From positions 116,356,419 through 116,420,418 of the forward strand of contig CM061227.1 of NCBI GenBank assembly GCA_030844895.1: DNA of 64,000 nucleotides. Reading direction: 5' to 3'. Made by a program: the position numbers and the translations under genes. Shown piece by piece: positions 37,111-47,141 of this stretch (its first letter is position 1; every line of letters begins with the position of its first letter). Below the pieces are notes generated by a model. It saw nothing but the letters and a program-made list of their open reading frames with translations, made no database searches and was not told where the DNA came from. The stretch comes from Ambrosia x helenae. Taxonomy: Eukaryota > Streptophyta > Magnoliopsida > Asterales > Asteraceae.

Positions 37111-39076
37111 GGTTAAGCGGTGTGCAGACGCCCCACCTTCCCCGTCCTTCCTTTTTGCCTCGTCCCCCATGCCTACACCGCCCCCTCCCCCGTCCCAACT
37201 CCTCCGTCCCCCGTCCCTAACGAAACAATTAGAACGCACCAATCAGATTTGTTTCTTTTTTTTTTAATTCTAATGGCTCTGTATGGTCCAAGGGCTAGTT
37301 TTTGTTTTTTTTTTTTTTTTTTATAAACCAAATCCAACATTTTTTTTTTTATAAACCCAAACCATCCAAATAAACCAACACAAATCAACCAAAACCAACA
37401 AAAAAACATCTCTACTTTCTTTAAAAAAAATAGCAAACAATGTCATACCTACCATTGGTTGATTCCTCATCTTCGCCGAGCGAAGAAAACCGGATTTTTG
37501 TGAATGCGGTTAGGGAAGCGGCACAATTAATCGTGGCGGAGGAAGACGAAGTGAGCTCGCAACCGCGACCTAGGCAAGCGGCCATAAACAGAGACCGGGA
37601 GGGTAAGTGTATAATTTTTCTTCAAATATATATAGCAACTATATTTTTTAGAATGTATAATTTTTCTTCAAATATATTTTTTATATTTATTTACAACATA
37701 CGTGTAGGTGCACACGAGCGATTAGTCAGAGATTACTTTGCCGATCAACCGGTATATACGGACGAGATGTTTAGGCGGCGGTTCCGTATGAGCCGTCGAT
37801 TGTTCGTACGTATTGCCGATGATTTGGGGAGTTGTGACCCGTATTTTACATTACGGTACGATGCTAGAGGCAAACGGGACGGCATCCTACTCGTGGGATT
37901 ATTATTTACGGATGTCCGAAAGAACGTCACGTGATTGCTTGTATAAGTTTTGCAAGCGTGTTGTCAAGATCTACAGCAAAAAATATTTGCGAAAACCAAA
38001 CTCCAATGATATCCAAAAATTGTATCAGTTCCATCATGAAAAGCATGGTTTTCCAGGGATGATCGGAAGCATCGATTGCATGCATTGGCCGTGGAAAAAT
38101 TGCCCGAATGCATGGCGTGGCATGTTTTATCGAGACGATCAAGGTCATCCAACAATAATCTTAGAGGTTGCCGCGTCACAAGACTTATGGATTTGGCATG
38201 CATTTTTTGGTGTTCCCGGATCCAATAACGACCTTAATGTTCTTAATCAATCATTGGTGTTTGAGGATGTTAGAAAAAGAACCGGTCCGGATTCAAAATT
38301 TACAGTTTCGGGGGTTGAGTACAAGCACGGGTATTATCTTGAGGATTTAATATACCCAACCTATTCTACACTCGTTAAAAGTATTAAGCACCCTCACGAC
38401 GAAAAAAGAAAGAAATTTGCTAAGTTTCAAGAAGCGGCGCGAAAGGATATTGAACGAACATTTGGGGTTCTACAAGCAAAATGGCACATCATCGCAAACC
38501 CGGCACGTGCTTTCACACCAAAAAAACTACGTTATTGTATGTATGTATGCTTGTATCTTGTTGCATAACATGATCATCGAAGACGAAGGCTGAGCTATTT
38601 GTGAGTTTGATGAAAATGCGGTGGAGGAGAATACTATTCCGGATGACCCAAGGCAACAAGAGTTAAACGATTTTGCGTTACGTAACGAACACATCCATCA
38701 TCATCTACAAGCCGACTTGATCGAATATATATGGAACAACGGAAACGATGACTAGTTTTTACTAATTAAATTTAGGATGGTTTGTATTTTTTTTATTTTT
38801 AGGATGGTTTGTAATTTTTTTTAATGATGGTTTGTAATTTTTTTAGTAAATGTAGTATTTATTTGAATATTATTTTATTTATTTGTTACTTTTATAAAAC
38901 TAATTAAAATTAATATTTAGAAAATAATAATAATAATAATAAATGCTTGAGACATTAGGTGTTGGTGTCTCCACACCCCACTCATGTCTCAAGAAGCTTG
39001 AGACACCAACTTGATGATGTGACATCCTACATGACATGAAGACATGACCTTTTTCATGTCTCCACACCCCATAGCC
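37111..39076 (+). mobile_element. PIF/Harbinger element (1966 bp) with target duplication TTA
   Basis: Left end GGTTAAGCGGTGTGCAGAC and the reverse of the right end GGCTATGGGGTGTGGAGAC agree at 15 of 19 positions. TTA flanks both sides (37108-37110, 39077-39079). A related repeat at 24731-24746 shows the site without the element. It contains a decayed transposase but no Myb-like second ORF, which autonomous PIF/Harbinger elements normally have. Confidence 0.92.
37440..38755 (+). pseudogene. PIF/Harbinger transposase (HARBI1/ALP1-like), disrupted
   Basis: Exon 1 (37440-37602) starts at ATG and ends at a GTAAGT donor. Exon 2 opens at 37708 after CGTGTAG. The frame runs through VRDYFADQPVYTDEMFRRRF and the helix-turn-helix-like MSRRLFVRIADDL up to RGKR, where an internal deletion of some tens of bases shifts frame. 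The frame 37813-38568 then carries the DDE nuclease core: D in IGSIDCMHWPWKNCP, D in GVPGSNNDLNVLNQS, and E in ARKDIERTFGVLQAKW. A second shift after LRYCMY is followed by a stop at the G of IEDEG, and by C-terminal sequence ending at TAG 38753-38755 (ADLIEYIW). The catalytic triad residues survive, but one continuous protein cannot be made. Confidence 0.9.
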
Positions 39077-40567
39077 TTACTAAACATAAAGGTAAAACAA
39101 AAGAAAAAACAATTTAATATCTATTCTTAATCGTCGTGGGATTTGGTGAAACTCAAAACGTACTTTATAAACAACTAGCAGGAAGCCGCGCGTTGCGGCG
39201 GGGCTGCACCCGTAAACTTTTTTTACATATATAATGATTTTAAACTAAAATTCATAAGGTATTTATGGACGATTCATTATGGTGATACTAAGTATGTAGG
39301 AAGCAACAACCTAATATTTAGTTATAAATTATTTAGTATCCATGAGTTCTTGAGTATCTTGAATAAGTTTGTAAAACTACCGTTGGATACTTTATATAAC
39401 TGTGTGATATTTCGACATTTATAAAACTATGTTGTATATAAACAAGGCTTTATAACATAGATTTTTAAAATATAATACAAAGTTAAAAATGATGCAGTCA
39501 AAAAATTCAACTCCTAGTAAGTTCTATAGTTTTTTTCATTGTATGTAGTTTATTCAACTCCTAGTAAGTTCTATAGGTTTTTTCAACAACCGAGGTATGT
39601 TGGTATTTATAGTCGTCTTCAATGCACTTGCATTAATTACAGGTGATGATGAGGTCGGTTGGAACAGTAACCAGGTTACTATTCCGGTAGATTTGGTTAT
39701 GGTTTTTATGTTATTTTATTGTGTTCCGAAAATGTCTGATAGGTCCTAGCCGTCATTTGCTGTTATCCAATGGTTTGTCCGTATCCTTTTCTCTCCTTGC
39801 GGACATGTCCATTATGTTAAAGCCGTCTAATATTAATCCTATGGTTATAGCTTTGTTTTATAGGTTTATCTTATTATCTCTTGTGTTTTCGTTTTACCTT
39901 TCGTCCTTCCGTTCTGGGTTCATCTTTTGTTCGGGTTCTGTAAGGTTTATTAATTTTTACAAATTATTACAAGTTGCTCCATACAGTCGGTGTCGTGCAC
40001 TCGGTTATGCCGGTGGGGGTCCTACGTCATCAACCACCAATATTAAACTGACCCGAGTCCATTTAGACTAAACCCTACCTAAAAATTTTGTGTTGGATTG
40101 ATGGCGTGTTAATTCACCCCCTAGCTCCATGTCCTGAACATATAGTTCTGATTAAAAGCAAAACAAAAAAAAATGAACCTATGTGCCAAATCCAATTGTT
40201 AAAAAGGTTTGCACATGTAACGACTTATAGAAAGTTATTTGGAAAATACTATATAGTTATATTGAAGCCATACTTGGTGGATAGGAGGAATAAGATAATT
40301 AAATCAAATATCTAGTATCAATAAAAAAGATATAAAACCCCAAAAGCTACATGATAAGATTAGCAAGTCTTAGAGCAAAGATAACATTATATACAACAAC
40401 AATGTCCTGTATCAATTAAGTTGATGCGTCTGTTTCAAAACACATTCTCTTTAAATCTCTCATTGTTTTAATTTCCTACATAGAAATTTTTACTTAACAA
40501 TAATAGAAGACCGAAACTCGAGCAAAAAAAAAGAGCAGGCCATTAGATTGGATAAATAATTCCATAC

Positions 40568-40898
40568 CATATTGTTCAACCATCTCTAGTCCCTGACTTG
40601 GCTATCTCCTTTGGGTCCTACAAAAGATCATCAACAAAGAAATTTCATGATAATTAATTTAAATCTCAAATATTTTACAATTTATCAAATGAAGCTACTG
40701 AGCCAATACAAAGTAAAAGCGTATGCCAAAGTTCAATATTTTATTGGGAAAAAATAATGCAATACATACTGTTTTAGGCTGATGACCCAGGCAGAAAGCT
40801 TTCGTCTTTGTCTCCTTTTCACAAATCATAAATCGTTCCATTTCACGCTCGATATGCTTGTGCGCATCCATTAAAGCCTGCTAGTAAGAGGCACTAAC
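40568..40898 (-). pseudogene. NOT3: Captured exons of CCR4-NOT complex subunit NOT3
   Basis: The minus-strand exon at 40898-40770 reads VSASY, stop, QALMDAHKHIEREMERFMIC and EKETKTKAFCLGHQPKT, then a GTATGT donor. After an intron with a TTTTGTAG acceptor, the exon at 40617-40568 reads DPKEIAKSGTRD, then a one-base loss, LNNMV and a GTATGG donor. SASYEQALMDARK, IEREMERFK-CEKETKTKAF and QPKTDPKEKAKSETRDWLNN are the strongly conserved N-terminal coiled-coil region of CNOT3/NOT3, a subunit of the mRNA deadenylase complex. Damage: Glu to stop (TAG), loss of a few residues (KEG) after KAF, and a frameshift at Trp. Introns are retained, so capture was from genomic DNA. Only these two exons are seen. 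Confidence 0.88.
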
Positions 40899-41210
40899 CT
40901 ATGTCCACATGCTTGGTCCTCCCTTTTCAAAGATAAATTGGAAGAATATTCTATTTCTCTATGATTGGAGATGAGAAGAATGGGAAGCATGTAATTTTAG
41001 AGACATGAGAAGGTGAGGATACATATACACTTCATGGACACTCAAAGGTCTTAATATTAAGCATTCAATTAAGATTTATTGTGTTTTATGAGGGTGAGTT
41101 ACATCTTAAGATGGATATAAATTATGTATTAGATACATATACAATTGGCATTGAATGTTGTACAAGAGGGCATAAAAGGAAGAAATTGAACAAAAATTAT
41201 AGATTTATAC

Positions 41211-41698
41211 TAGGGGTGCAAACGAGCCGAGCAGCTCGCGAGCTACTCGAGCTCGGCTTGGCAAAAAGCTCGAAACGAGCCGAGCTTGAGCCTAAAACAA
41301 AGCTTGTTTATTTATCGAGCTCGAGCTCGAGCCTAGCATGTGAAGCTCGTTAGGCTCGTTGAGCCTTATCAAGCCTAGTATAATATTAGTTTTTTGAATA
41401 TTTAATAATATTTAGCATTCATTTAAAGTTGCTTAGTAAACGAGCCCCGAGCTCGAGCTTCACTTATCGAGCTCACGAGCCTAAATGAACTATTATTATA
41501 TTATTTTTATTTAACATCTTAACTAATAAATACTAAACGAGCCGAGCTCGAGCTTGAGAAATTACAAACGAGCCGGGCTCGAGCTTTGAAAACAAAGCTC
41601 GAATCGAGCCGAGCTCGAGCTCGAGCTTTTATAACTTAATCGAGCTCGAGTTCGAGCCTGGTCGAGCTCGGGCTCGGCTCGGCTCGTTTGCACCCCTA
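41211..41698. mobile_element. hAT MITE (488 bp), 8-bp target ATTTATAC
   Basis: Ends TAGGGGTGCAAACGAGCC and GGCTCGTTTGCACCCCTA are perfect inverted repeats. ATTTATAC flanks both sides (41203-41210, 41699-41706). The interior is densely filled with GAGCTCGAGC-type words that can self-pair. 8-bp targets and TAGGGGTG ends are typical of hAT elements. It is nested in the Helitron at 39175-41786. Confidence 0.93.
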
Positions 41699-41786
41699 AT
41701 TTATACTAAGACTTTTGATATGTCATCTTAAAAAAATGTAAATTTACTTTCTTAGCCATCAAGCACCCATTATATAGTAGTATAGA

Positions 41787-42314
41787 TAAATGCTAACTAG
41801 TGGGATTTGGTATGAGTCCACGTACGATACCGTTATGATATTTTTTTTGGAAGGCAATACCGTTATGATATTTCATATTTGCACTCCACATATCAACCAA
41901 AAAGAAAACACAACAAAATATATAAAGTGTATATATATATATATATATGCCAAATAGGACATCGACGCGTGTTTTATATCAGTCAAACACCAAAAAACAA
42001 ATACGGGTACATGTTCCGTTTGGTTGGTATGGGTTCAGTTCGTGACAATATCAAATACAATACTGGCACTCGGTATAGCAATTGAAAGAGAAAACTTAAA
42101 AGTAAAGTCGTAATAGTACCACGAGGAAATCGGTATGTACTATATCAATTGAAAAATCATAAAAAACAAATACCATTTTAGACATGTACTAGCTTTATAA
42201 AGAAGTCTTCGTGGTACAACGGTACGCTTGTCTCACAACTTACAATACCATTTTTAACAGGTACCCTGCAATCCAATGTATAATGCATGCCCGAGGTACC
42301 TAAACAACTTTTTA
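41787..42314. other. Repeat 'X' DNA, no gene
   Basis: It continues repeat X after the Helitron (GATTTGGTATGAGTCC). A (TA)n run lies at 41930-41948. Many ACCGTTATGATA/GGTAC-type words resemble 24180-24630. No coding potential is recognised. Confidence 0.35.
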
Positions 42315-42638
42315 GAGCATCCATAATGCACATCATAACAAACCATTTTAAATCGTCACGTCATCACGTCATATCATTTCAAACCATTCCAAATTACAAC
42401 TCATTTTTTTCCTCCGACCATAAATCTTTCTAAACCTTCACCTCATCATCTACTTTTCATTTTATTTAATTTATACCTCACACACAGTTTTTTGTAATAT
42501 AAAGTACATTAAAGGGCCTCACCCCACTTCCAATGGACGACCCGCTCTAACAAACCAACTCAAACAAACCAAGGACCTACAATGCTAAAATGAAAATTGT
42601 TTGGTCCGTTTGAAATGAGCAAACCATTGTGGATACTC
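42315..42638. mobile_element. Tourist-type MITE (324 bp), TTA target
   Basis: Ends GAGCATCCATAATG and CATTGTGGATACTC are inverted repeats with two mismatches. TTA flanks both sides (42312-42314, 42639-42641). Different family from the GAGCATTCACAT MITEs at 35631 and 54110. Confidence 0.85.
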
Positions 42639-42641
42639 TTA

Positions 42642-43722
42642 CAACCTGGTCAATATATAATCACTAATTCACCATCATTAACTTTACATTGAAACTATTT
42701 CATTATCTCTAGATTGATCTTACGATAAAGGTTTATATCTATACTAACTTAAAATATAACCATTTGGGACAAAAAGGTAATTTTACAACAATTTTAAAAC
42801 ACGTAATGGAGTTTAACGTCTTAAAGTGCAGGTAAAATTACCATTTCGTTCTTTTAGTTAACTTTAATATTAGAGTTTATAAATTTAGAACTCTCAAACA
42901 CATTTTATTCCACATTGCTTGGCTGAAGAAACATTGTCAAAATGCCAAAGAAAAGCCTTATAAATAGATAATGGTAATTCAACAAAGTTCCTTAGCGGCT
43001 TTGTTTAGTTGTGTTGATGGGGCCTTTTAGTTTGTTTAGTGTTAATTTTTTCTTGGTTCATAGGCTGGTTCAAAACCGAACCAAACAAAAAAAATTGTTT
43101 TGGTTATGGCTCAAAATCGAATCAAACCACCCTGTGCACACCCTTAAAATCCCTAACATCAATGTTGTGTTTCCCCCTGCAACACACGGTTGCCACTCTA
43201 ATTTATTTAGACCTAAAACTTATCTAGGTGTTTCATCAACTTTGTAGGACAATTTACATACTATATACATACACATATACATATACTATATACATATGGT
43301 GTGTTACATATTATTAGCATGTGCGTAATTACGCACCCATCTCGTTCATGATGTGCGGAAATAAATACTTAGTACCGTAACGGTTCCCACACATATTATG
43401 TTAAAGACAAATAGTATCAATCGTGTCGGCTTGACGTATTAAAATGATAAGTCCAAACACAGCCTATATATTTCTCCGTGTTAAAGATATCAACAATAAC
43501 TTATGCATAAAAGAATCATGTAATCCAAACACAACCTACATTGATCAAGGCAAGGATGGAGAGTGAGTTTCGGGTGGTGAGGAGGGGGTTAGAATTTATT
43601 TATGTGAGGGTTAAACTGTTAAAGTAGAAGAAAATAACCAAATTACGCAAATGAGAGATCTTATTATCTTAACATTTTCAAAAGACCATTTACAAAGAAG
43701 TTCCAAAGTAAAAATTGTCAAC
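42642..43722. other. Intergenic DNA upstream of the MITEs
   Basis: No gene is recognised. CCTGTGCACACCCTTA at 43131-43146 resembles one end of a hAT-type MITE, but no partner end was found. 43256-43300 is a TATACATA-rich stretch. Confidence 0.3.
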
Positions 43723-43730
43723 ACCTGTAA

Positions 43731-43923
43731 CAGTGGCGAAGCTTGGTTCGCTAATCGGCGGGGGCCGGACTCAATTTTTTTTCGAATCGTAGTGGCAAAT
43801 CGGCGGGGGCCAAACTCAACCAGCTGAACTAAATTTACCTACGAAAATCGCAAATTTTCAATAATGCGCCAAAAAACAGGGGGGCCAGGGCCACCTCTGA
43901 CCCTCACATATGCTTCGCCCCTA
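43731..43923. mobile_element. hAT MITE (193 bp), 8-bp target ACCTGTAA
   Basis: Ends CAGTGGCGAAGC and GCTTCGCCCCTA are inverted. ACCTGTAA flanks both sides (43723-43730, 43924-43931). AATCGGCGGGGGCC occurs twice inside. About 0.8 kb upstream of the bHLH start codon. Confidence 0.9.
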
Positions 43924-44063
43924 ACCTGTAATAAAATAAGATAAACCAATAATTTTTTCAAAAATCATAAAACCTAGCCAAAGTAATATACCTTTTATAC
44001 TTCTATTATGTGTTTGTTATGGACCTTATGGTTCAGCTTTGAACATAGTGAAATGATAATAAA

Positions 44064-44368
44064 CAGGGCCGTCTCCGAGAATACTAAAAAAAATTTAGGT
44101 CTCGGGTGAAAAAATAAATTTGGACCCAAAATTTTGTAAAAAGGAATGATTTAAAAAAATGAATATGGTGCTAGAGACAATGATTGAACTTGAGACCTCT
44201 ACATTAAATTTGCAAGGTTTTTTCAACTCCACTAACAAGACTTTAATGTATAAACACAAATATATATCCTAAATATAGGATTTAATATATATATGTATAT
44301 GTATATTTTTTAAAAATCGTTCAGATTCTGAGTCAGTAACTATCCGACCATGCTCAGGACCGGCCCTG
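44064..44368. mobile_element. hAT MITE (305 bp), 8-bp target with one mismatch
   Basis: Ends CAGGGCCGTCTCC and GGACCGGCCCTG are inverted. The flanks are ATAATAAA (44056-44063) and ATAACAAA (44369-44376), so the insertion is old enough for one change. About 330 bp upstream of the bHLH start codon and 140 bp from the MITE at 43731. Confidence 0.82.
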
Positions 44369-44520
44369 ATAACAAATATGTTAAAGATACTGATGTCATA
44401 TAAGAAAAAGAAACTATTAAGATATTGACCATCCACTATACTTCTCTTTCATCAGTTTATTTCCTCATTTATAATTTGTGGGGAACTTTTGGTTCTTTCA
44501 TCAATCTAGTTATTTCTATT

Positions 44521-44697
44521 CTCTCTCTCTCTCCTCAATTTTTTTTATATATATACCTGGACTCCAGATCATCATATATAGACCCACATTTTCTTTTCCA
44601 TTCTTGTAAGTTGTAATCATCAGAGTTTCAATCTTTTTGTTCCAAACTATAAACTCCAAAGACCCCAATTCAATCTTTTATTTTTATTTTTTAAAAA
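44521..44697 (+). promoter_or_regulatory. Core promoter and 5' leader of the bHLH gene
   Basis: A CT run (44521-44536, plant Y-patch-like) is followed by a TATA-like TATATATATAC at 44546-44555 and an A/T/C-rich leader without upstream ATG-led long frames, reaching the ATG at 44698. Placement of the start site is inferred from the TATA position. Confidence 0.5.
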
Positions 44698-47041
44698 ATG
44701 GCTGCTTTTTCATACCAGCAACACAACTCTGATCTTCTTGATTCAACACTTTTCTTTCCAAATCCTACTACCACCAATGGAACCACCAACACCAGGTTCC
44801 CTGATCAGTTCCACCAACCTAATGATCATCATTATAATCAAGTTTATGTAGCAAACAAGTTACTGAGCCAAGATTTTTCAATGTCATTGGTTCTTGATGA
44901 TCAGAAATTTGAGAGTGGCAATGACCTCTTGGCAAAAAAGATCAGGATGGACAAACAAATATCTTCTTTAAATCAAGTTCAATCTAAAGTACTTAATTAC
45001 TGTTCTAACTTTTGCTTGTATTAAACGTATCGCTACTTTATTTCATCTACCCGTTTATAAAATAAGTTGTTAAAGCCGGGCCATATAAAAGGACGGTCGT
45101 ACTTGAGTTTTTTGCATAAATGGTGGATTTTTCAAACATATTTGTGTCTTTGGTGGATGTCATTGTTCGATTTGTGCTTGTAGTAGACCCGCAATCTCAG
45201 ATTGCGGGTGTGTACACCATGGCATCAGACGTGGCTTTTTCTCATGGATGGCTCGTGGAGTGTGGACGTGGACTTGCCAAGGTGGAACCTATGGAGGAAG
45301 AGACCCGCAATCTAAGATTGCGGGTGTTGAATAGTATTTTTTTTTTTTACTTTACTTATGCAAAGCTAAGACAGACACCCGCAATCTGAGATTGCGGGTC
45401 TGCCATGTCATTTCCGAGCTCGTGCCATACATAGCAAAATTGTCCAGGGTGGCATCCTATTGTACTAGTCCCGCAATCTCAGATTGCGGGTGTCCTATTT
45501 TTGAAAAACGGTTTCTGACAAACACCAAAGACACAAAACTCCTTGAAAAATCCACCATTTAGGCAAAAAAACTCGTCGTACTTATACAAACTCTTATACA
45601 AGGTTTTCTAATTTTTTTTTTAAACAAGGGATAGCGGTCCAGCTTATTGCTCACTTACCCATTATCTAGATGTAACTTTTTTTTTTGAATGAAATTCGGA
45701 ACAAGTAAATTAATAGGGTGGATGCATTTATCAACATTGGGATACGTTTAGCCAGCCCCGTATTCTTTGGTGTAGGAAATTTATAAATACTTAAGAAAAA
45801 GATTAACTGAAAATTTAATTTGAAGGATACAAGCAACAGAATGAAAAAGCAAAAGAAAATCAATGAGGAAAAAAAGAAGAATACAAAGAAAGGTTCTTCA
45901 GACGAAGGGGCAGTTGAGTACGTTCATGTTCGAGCAAGAAGAGGCCAAGCTACTGATAGCCATAGCCTTGCTGAAAGGGTAACCCATCGATCGTCTACAT
46001 TTTCGTACTTCCATTTCCACTTTTACCCTCCCATCCTTTTTTTAAACATGAAACTGATTATTAATAATAAACAAACCTATATTTTTTCAGGTGAGAAGAG
46101 AGAAGATAAGTCAAAGGATGAAGCTGCTGCAATCCATTGTTCCAGGTTGTGACAAGGTGAATTTGTCTTCTTTCTTTCTTTGTTATTTATTTAAAAAAAA
46201 AAAAAAAAGATTTGACTTACTCTAATAATTTATTTATAATCAGAATAACATATTAATTATATATGACCACAATTTCATGTGGGATTGATTGATATGTAGA
46301 TAACCGGAAAGGCCCTCATGTTGGATGAAATTATTAATTATATACAGTCCCTACAGAATCAAGTTGAGGTACTTATTTAATAATTTTTTCATTCTTTATA
46401 GTATTTAGCTATTTAATTTAAATAAAATAAGCTTATTTTGTTGACAAACTAATTAATGAACATATGTGCAGTTTCTTTCCATGAAGCTTGCTACTCTAAA
46501 TGCCATGTTATATGATTTAGGAGTGGATATGGATACATTGATGCTTAAACCTGATGAGGTAATTATTAATCTCTAATAATAATTAAATAGAGGTTTTGTG
46601 GATTATTTTAATTTAAAAGATGATTAAAACTACATGCATGCTACGTATATATAAAAAAACTGTATGTACAGAATATGAGCAGCATGGTACTGCCAAGTAC
46701 ACAACGATGCAGTCCCAACGGCGGAGTCACCACCATTGCTCCGGCAACGAACGATAACTTCAACCACATGCCGCCATTGATTTATGGTTCAGCTTCAACT
46801 AATTCACTGTTGTTTCAACAACCACAGATGCCAAGTATTTTATCCCAGGTATCTTTCCAAACTCATGAAATGTCACAAACAATAAGACTCATTATTTATT
46901 ATCATAATTATTAATAATATGTTTTTATGTAAATAATTTGATTTTCAGGGAAACGGACATCAAATGTGGAATGTGGACGAGCAAAAACTAAAACTTGACA
47001 ATCGATTTGCTTTCAGCAATAACTTGAGTTCTTTTCATTAA
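44698..47041 (+). CDS. bHLH transcription factor, bHLH137/BEE-like, seven exons
   Basis: Coding exons: 44698-44988, 45826-45978, 46091-46156, 46300-46368, 46472-46558, 46672-46848, 46949-47041. All introns are GT-AG and all joins are in phase 0, giving 311 codons and TAA. The N-terminus MAAFSYQQ is the typical start of bHLH137 orthologues. Residues about 118-128 are acidic and about 130-192 hold the domain: HVRARRGQATDSHSLAER, then VRREKISQRMKLLQSIVPGC, then the loop and second helix ITGKALMLDEIINYIQSLQN. His143, Glu147 and Arg151 are the H-E-R set for G-box/E-box DNA contact, and Leu residues after helix 2 (FLSMKLATLN) extend dimerisation. Relatives act in the nucleus in brassinosteroid- and light-linked growth. 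Intron 1 (837 bp) carries a Mutator-like MITE. The exon 2 acceptor (TTTGAAG) is weak, so it is the least certain join. The gene looks intact. Confidence 0.93.
45105..45574. mobile_element. Mutator-like MITE (470 bp) in intron 1, 9-bp target GTCGTACTT
   Basis: The left end GAGTTTTTTGCATAAATGG continues as TGGATTTTTCAA; the right end is its inverse (TTGAAAAATCCACCATTTAG, then GCAAAAAAACTC). GTCGTACTT flanks both sides (45096-45104, 45575-45583). A 9-bp target suggests the Mutator superfamily. It carries four copies of a 21-bp palindrome. The frame 45120-45389 lies across these repeats and has no recognised product. Confidence 0.88.
45188..45490. repeat. Four copies of a 21-bp palindrome
   Basis: CCCGCAATCT, one variable base, then AGATTGCGGG occurs at 45188-45208, 45304-45324, 45378-45398 and 45470-45490. 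The centre base is C, A, G and C. Arms are identical in all four copies while the DNA between them (53-95 bases) is unrelated. The arms contain AGATT, the core bound by type-B response regulators, but a binding role is speculation. Confidence 0.95.
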
Positions 47042-47141
47042 TCATGGTTAATTATATTTATTAATAAGCAATATTTATTTTTAATCTATATAAACGCAAG
47101 ATTAAAATAAATATAATTTACCATGATTAATGAAAAGAAGT
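47029..47141 (+). other. Long hairpin across the bHLH stop codon and 3' UTR
   Basis: The arm at 47029-47062, reading TTCTTTTCATTAATCATGGT and on to AATTATATTTATT, is repeated inverted at 47107-47141 with a single mismatch over about 33 bases. The loop is about 44 bases. The left arm includes the last two codons and the TAA of the bHLH gene. The transcript would form a strong stem at the start of its 3' UTR. Confidence 0.85.

Larger units (their letters stand above)
39175..41786 (-). mobile_element. Helitron (2.6 kb) carrying NOT3 exons, minus strand
   Basis: On the minus strand it starts TCTATACTACTATATAATGG (41786) and ends with a hairpin (CCGCCGCAACGCGCGG), spacer and CTAG (39178-39175). 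It lies between A (39174) and T (41787), within repeat X. It holds a NOT3 pseudogene fragment and a hAT MITE. Other parts (39600-40090) are GC-richer and may be another captured piece, but I recognise nothing there. No Rep/helicase. Confidence 0.85.

Noticed and set aside
37173..37436. 87-codon minus frame upstream of the transposase
   Set aside because: It consists of poly-Lys and low-complexity stretches from T runs opposite the transposase leader.
45188..45490. Four identical palindromes with unrelated spacers, superficially CRISPR-like
   Set aside because: The DNA is plant nuclear (introns, Helitrons, hAT), there are no cas genes, spacers are unequal in length, and the array lies within a transposable element with its own inverted ends and target duplication.
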